A stretch of DNA of 64,000 nt from NCBI RefSeq assembly GCF_020509005.1, contig NC_063019.1, forward strand, positions 3,038,001 to 3,102,000, given 5' to 3'. The position numbers were made by a program, and so were the translations under genes. Of this stretch, positions 56,464 through 64,000 are shown piece after piece (the stretch's first letter is position 1; the number at the start of each line of letters is the position of its first letter). The notes under the pieces were generated by a model. The model saw nothing but the letters and a program-made list of their open reading frames with translations. It did not search any database and had not been told where the DNA came from. The DNA is from Fulvia fulva. Lineage: Eukaryota > Ascomycota > Dothideomycetes > Mycosphaerellales > Mycosphaerellaceae.

Positions 56464-57714
56464 TCAACCCGCCTTCTTACTCCTCCGACTCCCATCCTTC
56501 TTCTGCCCATCCTTCTTCCCCACCTTCTCCTTATACTCCTTCATCTGCTCCACCGCCTCCTCCTCATCCTTCCTCTCCTCCATCTCCTTCTTCACCCTCG
56601 TCCTCTCCGCAGCAGCCCTCTTCTCCGCCTCCTGCACCATCTGCTCACTATACTCCCAAAGCTTCTTCTGCACCACCTCATCCTCCACATCCTTCCTCAA
56701 GAAGTCCCGCTCCTTGCACTCTTTGATCAACACCCCGCCCTCACCTCTTGCAAACTTCTCCTCCATCGATGCGAACAGGAAGCTCTGCGCGCCCATCTCC
56801 GGTGCTTTGAGGAGGAGGAGCCAGAGCGGGTAGGTCATGAGGTAGAGGAGCAGGCCGATCAGCGAGCCGAAGCTCAACCATCGCCTTGTGCCAGGGGTTC
56901 GACAGAGTCCGGGATCCACTAGTATGACTTTGGCTATCATGGGCGCCTTGTCCGGTCTCTTGTACGAAGTCAAATGCTTCTGAAACGCCAGTGCAAACGT
57001 CGTCACAGCGAGTTTACTCGTCGCATACGCATTCCCAGCACTGAACTCCCTCTTCCCCTGCTCTTTCTTCCGACCACCAATCACACCCTCCAGATCCCCA
57101 CCCATATAACTCCCACACGTCCCAAACAGCACCCTCACATCCCGATCCGGCGGCTGCGCTCGTAGTGCCGGGGAGAGAATGCTCAGCAGGTGGAAATTTG
57201 CCAGGTAATTCACCTGCCAATTCACCTCCACGCCCTCCATCGTACTCTCAATCTTGGCTCCCCTCGGCGTCAACGTACTCCCACACAGCACCAACATATC
57301 CAGCCTCCGCGGCGGCGCATTATCAACCCACCTCGTCGCAAACTGCCGCACACTCCACAGACTCCTCAAGTCCACCTGTTCCGCGGTAATCAACTCATTG
57401 TTCGTCTCATGCCTCATGTCCTCTATGAAATCCACAATAAACGGATCACTCAATGCGTGTTGGGTCAGCAAGACAATCTGCGCTCCTCTTGTCGCAAGGG
57501 CGCGGACCGTCGCCTCGCCGATGCCAGAGGTTCCGCCGGTGACGATGATGACTTTGCCGTGCATGTTGCGTTCGGAGAGGTTGCGGGCGCCTTGGAAGTA
57601 GGTTTTGACGAGCCAGAGGAGGAGGAGCCATGGGGCGAGTTTGAGGAGGCGGGTGAGGTAGGGGACGCTGTCGAGGCCGTCGAAGAGGGCTTGCGCGGCG
57701 ATGTAGATGGCCAT
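56464..57714 (-). CDS. Membrane-anchored short-chain dehydrogenase/reductase
   Basis: A single exon of 416 aa. An N-terminal hydrophobic helix (LAPWLLLLWLVKTYFQG) is followed by the NAD(P) motif VIIVTGGTSGIGEATVRALA. Further elements are DMLVLCGS in place of the usual NNAG, and the YATSK active-site Tyr/Lys in GNAYATSKLAVTTFALAFQK. VDPGLCRTPGTRRWL follows. A second hydrophobic hairpin (SFGSLIGLLLYLMTYPLWLLLL) lies near residue 310, and the C-terminal 90 residues are strongly charged (Glu/Lys coiled coil). Retinol-dehydrogenase-like fungal SDRs with this layout associate with ER or lipid droplets. The replaced NNAG motif is a deviation, but Tyr-x3-Lys is intact. Substrate unknown; no link to the cluster is evident. 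Confidence 0.88.
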   Translation of the reverse strand: MAIYIAAQALFDGLDSVPYLTRLLKLAPWLLLLWLVKTYFQGARNLSERNMHGKVIIVTGGTSGIGEATVRALATRGAQIVLLTQHALSDPFIVDFIEDMRHETNNELITAEQVDLRSLWSVRQFATRWVDNAPPRRLDMLVLCGSTLTPRGAKIESTMEGVEVNWQVNYLANFHLLSILSPALRAQPPDRDVRVLFGTCGSYMGGDLEGVIGGRKKEQGKREFSAGNAYATSKLAVTTFALAFQKHLTSYKRPDKAPMIAKVILVDPGLCRTPGTRRWLSFGSLIGLLLYLMTYPLWLLLLKAPEMGAQSFLFASMEEKFARGEGGVLIKECKERDFLRKDVEDEVVQKKLWEYSEQMVQEAEKRAAAERTRVKKEMEERKDEEEAVEQMKEYKEKVGKKDGQKKDGSRRSKKAG

Positions 57715-58449
57715 GGTGAGGGTGGTGGGTGCCCAGGTGGGGCGGTGTGGTGGTGGTGGAGAGTAGGTGGTGTTTTTGGAGAGAAAGTTGGGAGGTACGA
57801 AGTTGTTTGCGGAGTTAGGGGGGAGTTAAGATGGTTTCCTTCTGGCACTCGTTATTTTTATTCGACGACAACGATGTCAACTGCATCCGTTCTGCTCGAA
57901 CTATACTCTATCGTGCTGGCTGTGCATGAATCGACTTGACCTGTTGTCCCACATTGCTGTACGATACACAGAAAATGAGCGAATGACTTCCTCACACTAG
58001 ACGCTACCTACCTGTACCAACAGGCAATCATAATCCAATCGTCCATCCCTTCAAAGGCTGGCTGATGAGTTTAAAGATATTCACATGAAGGCGGTACTGA
58101 AGGTGATAATCAGATGTTCACATCAGGAGTACTGCCAAAGCTCATCGGCTTCCATAGGGTGATGGCGATGGCGTGAGATGAACTTAATACCAACGTCTTG
58201 TGCTGTTCGGCTCTGGTACATCTGTCACACGACAGGCGTCAAGACAAGTGTACATGTATCATCGACCATACGTACAACGGAGCATACAGCAGCACGGTAT
58301 AATGACATGAGTCAATAACCAATGTTGGAGAGTGTCAGTTCTTTGGAAGCTCTTGTTCAATTTCTTCTTTACATAATCTTTCCTGTCATCATAGCTTCAT
58401 GACGTAAATACATCGAAGAGCATCGCTCACCCCCCTTCCCATCATACGC
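57715..58449. other. Intergenic region upstream of the SDR and downstream of the ALDH gene
   Basis: 735 bp, both neighbours on the minus strand. No gene or notable structure was seen. Confidence 0.5.
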
Positions 58450-60056
58450 TTAACCGAAGAGAGCATCACCCAGACGGATCGACACAGTCTTGGTCTGTGT
58501 GTAGTTGGCCAACGCATCCTCACCAAGCTCACGTCCAATACCGGACTCCTTGAAGCCACCGAATGGAAGCTGGTGGTGCAGAGTGTTGTAGGTGTTGACC
58601 CAGACGGTACCGGCGCGGAGAGCATTCGAGACCTCGATGGCGGTGTTGAGGTTCCTGGTGTGGACAGCGGCGGCGAGACCGTAGGTGGTGGCGTTACCGA
58701 CCTTGATGGCGTCCTCCTTGGTCTTGAACTTGGAGATGGAGCACACTGGGCCGAAGATCTCCTCTTGCATGATCTTCATGTCCTCGGTGACGTTGGCGAA
58801 GATTGTTGGCTCGATGAAGTAACCCTTGTCACCCTTGCGGTTACCGCCGATCTCGACGGTGGCACCGGCGTCACGGCCTGCCTGGATGTAGCTGTGATAA
58901 CGTTAGCTCGAGTACACACTGTGAGAGTATGGTATGGCTTACCCCATGATGCGGTCGAATTGCACCTGCGAGACTTGTGGGCCCTGGAAGGTGTCGGCGG
59001 CGAATGGGTCACCAACAACGTTCTTCTGTGCGCGCTCCTTGAATCGCTGCAAGAACTTGTCGTAAATGCCCTCCTGGACGTAGATACGCGAACCAGCACA
59101 GCAGCACTGGCCGTGGTTGAAGAAGATACCGAAGTTGACCCATGAGATGGCGTTGTCAATGTCAGCATCGTCGAAGACAATGTTGGGCGACTTGCCACCG
59201 AGCTCGAGGGTGACCTTCTTCAAGTTGGAGCCAGCGGCAGCCTTGAGGATGGTGCGTCCAGTGACGGTGGAACCGGTGAAAGCAACCTTGTCGATGTCCA
59301 TGTGCGATGCAATGGCGGCACCGGCGACCTTTCCGAACCCAGAGATGACGTTGACGACACCTGGTGGGAAGCCGGCCTCCTTGATGAGGTTGGCGGCAAC
59401 GTAGGCACCAAGAGGAGTCTGCTCAGCAGTCTTGATGACAACGGTGTTACCAGTGGCAACGGCTGGACCAATCTTCCATGCCCACATGAGGAGTGGGAAG
59501 TTCCATGGGATGATCTGACCGCACACACCGATTGGCTCCTTCTTGATGTAGTTGAAGGTATCTGGAGTGGTGTCGACGACCTTGCCCTCAATCTTGTCGG
59601 CCCAGCCACCGTAGTATCGGAGGCAGCCAGCGCACATGCCAATGTCAACCTTGGCCATGTTGAACGCCTTTCCGTTGTCGAGCGCCTCGACGGAGGCGAG
59701 GAGGTCGAGGTTCTTCTCGAAGAGCTCGGCGAGCTTCACGAGGAGCTTGCCGCGGTTCTCTGGGGTCTCTTGTCTCCATGGGCCCTCGAAGGCCTTGCGG
59801 GCGGCGGCGACGGCGATGTCGACATCCTTCTCATCGGCCTCTGCGACTTGGCAGATGACGGACTCGTCGGTTGGGTTGATGACATCGAAGAACTTGCCGC
59901 TGACTGGCTTCACCCACTCATTGTTGATGAAACTGGCGGGAGGTGTGAGTACTTATTCCTGCTCATCCGCGGCAGTGGCTGTTGTGTCACTTACAGGCCA
60001 GTTGGCTGCTCGTACTTGCCGGCAGACGGCGTCTCGAGCTGGACGGAAAGAGACAT
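58450..60056 (-). CDS. aldA: Aldehyde dehydrogenase (NAD(P)+), AldA/Ald family
   Basis: Exons 59995-60056, 58943-59932 and 58450-58891 join in phase (introns of 62 and 51 bp), giving 497 aa, the normal length. Motifs: [40 protein letters not shown] with the catalytic Asn; FTGSTVTGR for cofactor binding; [20 protein letters not shown] with the catalytic Glu; and [20 protein letters not shown] with the catalytic Cys. [12 protein letters not shown] and [19 protein letters not shown] follow. It oxidises acetaldehyde and other aldehydes to acids in the cytosol. Codon use is strongly biased to C-ending codons, as in highly expressed genes. Homologues in Cladosporium and Alternaria are known allergens. 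It is a housekeeping gene outside the cluster. Confidence 0.96.
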
Positions 60057-61309
60057 GATGGCCAATTACTTTTGGGTGCTGGGGTATCTCAAAGGAAAAC
60101 ACAGTAGTACTCAGATCGCGCAGCGATGAGGTATGGAGGGAGGGAGAAAGGGTGGTGAGCAGCGGCAGAGGGGTTTATGAAGGAGCATCGTTCTCTCCTT
60201 CTGGACGCGGTCTTGCGCAGTGGATCAAGCTCTGACAATTCGTCTTGGGCGGCAGGTGCGATCTCCACCGCGCCTGCTCCACTCGTCCAGTAGTACGAGC
60301 TGTTCGCGCACAAGGACTGCTGCAACGAGCGATAGTCCTGGGCGTGAGGTCTTCGCATTGGCTGCTCGGGTGCAAGGGCATCCAGGCCGTCGCAACTCTG
60401 CGGGGCACGCCAACCCCGCACTGCCGTCTGTTCGAGGGTCTGCCACGAACAGACTGGCCGCAAGGCGATTTGGCTTAGTGGCGACAGCACCATCATGACC
60501 ATCTAGACCCGCAGTGTGGCGATGATCGAGGAGGCTCAAGGGCATGCTGCCGCACCCATACATCATCAAGGTCTGAGGACATTGTTGTGCACCACCGCGA
60601 TGGACACCGTGACACCCAGCGTTATCTCCCACGCCCTACAAGGATATGACGACACGAGCAGACAGCTCGGTCGCCTTTCTCACGAGCTGACATTCGCGAG
60701 TCCACTTCTGTACGCGAAACAGCGGGCAATCGTGAATGGAGTACGATGGCCATAGCTCCGGGGATAGCTGGAGAACGTTCGGGAGTCGCAGTCAAGGACC
60801 AAAGGCGAACCACATATTGAACGCTAGCAGTAGGCAGAGCAACCGATTATTAATTCCCATACTTGACGAATCATGCCCATCGAGACCTGGCCCACGGGAC
60901 TCTTCCGATCGAGCGCACGCACCGTAACCGCACAAGCTGTCTTGGAAGGCAGATGCAGCAGCGGATGCAGGGATCGCATTAGTCGCTGGAGAGCTGTCGT
61001 GGCTGTCAACCGTATCGAGGCTCCAAAGCTTTATTCGTCCAGTGTTTCGTGATCAGTGGGCGTGCACGTCGGATATGAACCTGCAGCTGAAAATAACAGA
61101 AGAGAAGTGATTTGTTATCCCGCCAGAGGCCCGTCTCGATACCACAATACTGATCCATTCTGTTGGAAACACCTTGCAACCCGTAGAGAGACTCGGACCG
61201 CCGTACTGATACAATCTGGAATCTCCGCGGCGAAGATTGCTTGCCGTCGGAAGAGCAGAAGACACGTCCGCTATGGCGCGCCTGCTGCGATCAGGTCGAC
61301 CTCACGCCC
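60057..61309. other. Intergenic region, 1.25 kb
   Basis: Contains the aldehyde dehydrogenase promoter and the 3' flank of the Yra1-like gene. Open frames present (for example 60225-60632 minus) have no motifs or splice support. Confidence 0.5.
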
Positions 61310-62897
61310 CTACAAGACCTCGTCCATGGCATCGCCACCGTTAGTGGTGACCGCTGCTGGCTGAGCGGCGCCGTTGGTGGTGGCTGCGGGAGCCTCACCT
61401 CCGCCGAAGTAGTCCTGCATCTCTGCGTCGAGCTCCTCCGCCGTCTTCTTCTTGGGTCGGCCTGCGCGACCAGACTTCTTCGCGCCTTCCTTCTTCTTCT
61501 CGCCGTTTGCGGCAGGCTTTGGACCTTCCTTCTTCTGGTTCTTCTTCTGGGTCTCCCTGGCCGCGTTCTTCGGAGCACTGTAAGACGATCAGAGCCGTTC
61601 GGTGATGTTATTGGCGATGGTGATGACTTACGAAACGCGGTCTGCGAGAGACTTTGGTGGAACGACTTGCTTGCCGCTCACGAGAATCTCGATCTGTCAT
61701 GTGGTCAGTCCAGTGTTCCATGATATGCAAAAAGTAACGTTCGTACCCTCAGTGGCTTGCCATCGACCTTGGTGCCGTCAGACTTCGCGGCCTTGGCTGC
61801 TGCGTCTGGCTTGCTGAAGATGATGACGCAGGAGCCGTTGAACTTCCCATGCTGGTTGTAGTTGCGGATGACTCTCTTGACTGGTCCAGCCGTGGAGGCG
61901 AAGTAGTCCTGATCACAGAGTAAGGTTAGTGGAAGCCAGCGATAAACGTCGAGGAAATATCCGAGTCGGTCAATGCGCGCCAGCGGCAAGCGTACAACAT
62001 CATCTCCCACTTCATCCATCATTGGGTCGACGAATATTGGTTCAGAGAGCAGGCAGCAGGCAGCAGGATGCAAAATCCGCGAAGAACGTGTCCGGTTGTT
62101 TCCAAGTCATAGACCGTCTTCAACGCCTGCATCTCCCAGTCGTCTTTCAACGACATCACTCGTCTTTACAGCATGCTCGCCTCTCCCCGCAGCCATCACA
62201 GCCACTATCCGCCCGATCACCTCACTCTCCATGTCGCCAGGAGTGTGTTTCAGTGGATAGGACGCCAAGGTGCGACACATGCGTGGAACGCTACCAGCCC
62301 TCTCATGCTGCATGCTCTCTGAACCCAATACTTGGCTGTATCCATGTCTGCACCTCGATCACACCTGCTTGCCAGGCAGGTAAATGTGAGGGGGTTTTGC
62401 GCGAGACATATGCCTCTGCTCATCATGCGACACTCATTGCTTCGTAAAGCGAGCGATCGCCGAGCGAGGGCAAGGATTGTGAAGCCACCCTACTTCACTC
62501 CAGTAGGCAGTACCCTGCTCCCTCGGAAGGTATGGCGCGCAAGATAATAATATCGAAGAATGTCGGCGGAAAGCGTTCGCCGATCTGGCCGGTCCGGTCA
62601 ACATACCTTGATCATAGGCTCCTCCACATCGCCGGGGAGGTTGGACACACTGATCTTGCTCTCTCCGGAAGATGGTGCGACGGGAATCGCGGGTACCCTC
62701 GCATCCCTCGCTGGCTTGGCGCGCTTGGTCGGCTTCTGGACGCCGCCAGCTGGTGCGATGACTGCGGTGGTGGCAGCCCTGGACTTCTGTGCGGCTTTGC
62801 GGTTTGGGAGTCGGCCACCCTTGCCGCGACGTGGGCTGCGGGTTGCGCCGCTGTCCTTCATGATCTCATCGAGAGACTGGTCGAGTTTTCCAGACAT
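61310..62897 (-). CDS. Yra1/Mlo3/ALY-type mRNA export adaptor (RRM protein)
   Basis: Four exons, 62607-62897, 61747-61908, 61632-61693 and 61310-61577, join in phase to 260 aa. The N-terminus (MSGKLDQSLDEIMKDSG) is the conserved UAP56/Sub2-binding motif of REF proteins, followed by an RG/basic region. One RRM follows: ISVSNLPGDVEEPMIK joined to DYFASTAGPVKRVIRNYNQH and GSCVIIFSKPDAAAKAAK. The linker VSGKQVVPPKSLADRVSAPK and a Lys-rich C-terminus ending LDAEMQDYFGGG...DAMDEVL match the second Sub2-binding motif. The first intron (61909-62606) is 698 bp and falls inside the RRM between MIK and DYF; the others are 53 and 54 bp. The protein couples transcription and splicing to mRNA export in the nucleus. 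Confidence 0.92.
61909..62606 (-). other. Unusually long first intron of the Yra1-like gene
   Basis: 698 bp from GTATGT to GATCAG. The boundaries are fixed by uninterrupted RRM homology on both sides (MIK|DYF). Other introns in the window are about 49-79 bp. No exon, snoRNA or gene was recognised inside. Yeast YRA1 also has one exceptionally long intron used for autoregulation. Confidence 0.75.
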
Positions 62898-64000
62898 GTT
62901 AATGGTGGTTGGGTTGGTATTGATGTGTGGTTGTGTGTTGTTGGTGTGAGACCCGAGTGAGAAGTGGGTGTGGTGAGGCGGAGCGCGCGTTGTTGAGAAG
63001 AGCTCGAGGGTTGGTTGGTGATGTTGATGTGCAGAGCTGAAGTGTGGCTTCGGTTTTGAGCTGTGAGTAAGCGCGTGTCGCGGAGAAGGTGAATGGAAGG
63101 AGTCGTGAGTGAACCGTGGGCGGTACTTGAGGGCTGGCGCGATGAACGTGCGGCGCAGCTGGTGAAGGCGACAAGAAAAGGCAAGCTGGCAGAGCTTGCG
63201 CCGTCGCTTGGTGGTGACTGAGATCTGAAGCTGGCGTTGCTATCAGTCGGTGTCGAGAAGGCAAATAGTGACACGCGCGTTGATGTGCGACGTGATGGAT
63301 GAAGTGGGATCCGATGATGTTGTTGCTGATGAGAAAGAAGGTGGCCGCTGCTGCGCGAAGACGTGATCATGCGACTGCCAGGAGACTCGGAAACACGCTA
63401 GTCCTAATCGATCACCGCACGTGATGTAGAGTTGATGCCTGATGGTAAGGCATCTAGTGCTCTTATGGTTTTGCTAAATTCACTGATGGGACGGCGACAA
63501 TATGCTCTACGGTGATTCTGGCAAGCCAATACTTCCAGATGGCGCTATTATGGAAGTTCATGAAATGTTCATGTTACTGCCAGAAGGTAGTTTGTCACCG
63601 TGGATCGTAGATATCCTTGTTTCTCTTCGTTCCATCGCAATCCAGGCGGCTCCAACGTGCATTGACAACGAAGTGTACGAATGCTCGTCGAGCCATAAAC
63701 CAGGATGTACCCGTCGATCGTCATATTGAGGTCGAGTTACGTTAACAGCGTTGGCTTTACTTGAACTACTTTCCCTCTGGCGACCATGTCGTAGCGAAAG
63801 TGCCTGTGGGTATCCATACGACGTTCTCGAACATGATGGAGACGACCAAGGCATGGTGTCGGTTCCGCTATACAAGTATTGCCTTGTCTTTCTCGCGTTA
63901 ACATAGACCGACCTGCGTCTCAAAAGACCACACCCTCGCCGACAGGAACCATTCCTCACATCCCGACAGATCCTCCGGCATTCAACGCCCACGAACCCAT
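62898..64000. other. Upstream region of the Yra1-like gene to the window end
   Basis: 1.1 kb. A plus-strand frame at 63502-63729 (MLYGDSGKPILPDGAIMEVH start) and a minus-strand frame at 63558-63992 overlap each other. Neither has a recognisable family motif, so none is called. The stretch from 62898 to about 63430 is the likely promoter and 5' UTR of the Yra1-like gene. The very end may belong to a gene outside the window. Confidence 0.4.

Noticed and set aside
62898..64000. Genes at 63502-63729 (plus) and 63558-63992 (minus)
   Set aside because: Overlapping frames without motifs or splice support; insufficient evidence to call either.

Overview
The window looks like chromosomal DNA of a filamentous ascomycete (Pezizomycotina, probably Dothideomycetes). 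Genes lie on both strands with short introns of about 49-79 bp carrying GT-AG ends and gctaac-type branch sites. Housekeeping genes (Nuf2, aldehyde dehydrogenase, a Yra1/ALY mRNA-export adaptor) flank a secondary-metabolite region. The Dothideomycete placement is an inference from the content of that region. No tRNA, rRNA, CRISPR array or transposon was seen.

Left flank (1-10.1 kb): the 5' part of a secreted Ser/Thr/Val-rich wall-type protein, the kinetochore gene nuf2, a divergent pair of anion:cation-symporter-type MFS carrier and Zn2Cys6 regulator, and a four-helix membrane protein.

Core (about 11.4-50 kb): a perylenequinone (cercosporin-like) biosynthetic cluster. It holds a 2226-aa non-reducing PKS (SAT-KS-AT-PT-ACP-ACP-TE), a methyltransferase/FAD-monooxygenase fusion, a second O-methyltransferase, an MFS exporter, a berberine-bridge-like oxidase, an AflR-type regulator, an EthD-domain protein, a CmcJ/AsaB-type oxygenase, a multicopper oxidase, a membrane-anchored fasciclin protein and a 14-TM drug-efflux-type MFS. 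The order PKS - MT/FMO - MT - MFS - oxygenase - laccase - fasciclin - efflux MFS matches my memory of the Cercospora CTB/CFP locus. Extra components are a Baeyer-Villiger-type monooxygenase divergent from an aldo-keto reductase, a second AflR-type regulator, and two related small proteins of unknown function near opposite sides of the cluster. The expected pathway is: the PKS makes an aromatic monomer; methyltransferases and FAD enzymes decorate it; the berberine-like enzyme, laccase and fasciclin protein couple two monomers; MFS carriers export the product.

A striking feature is a run of single-site lesions confined to 34-53 kb: a 1-nt frameshift in the MT/FMO fusion, a mis-phased last intron in the exporter, an in-frame TGA in the oxygenase, a 1-nt deletion in the efflux MFS, and an in-frame TAG in a ferric-reductase-like gene next to a beheaded hydrolase. 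Either the downstream half of the cluster is decaying or the assembly has local errors; the PKS half reads cleanly.

Right flank (50-64 kb): the damaged ferric reductase, a hydrolase remnant, two small secreted proteins, a membrane-anchored short-chain dehydrogenase, an aldehyde dehydrogenase, and a Yra1-type gene whose first intron is about 700 bp, more than ten times the local norm.
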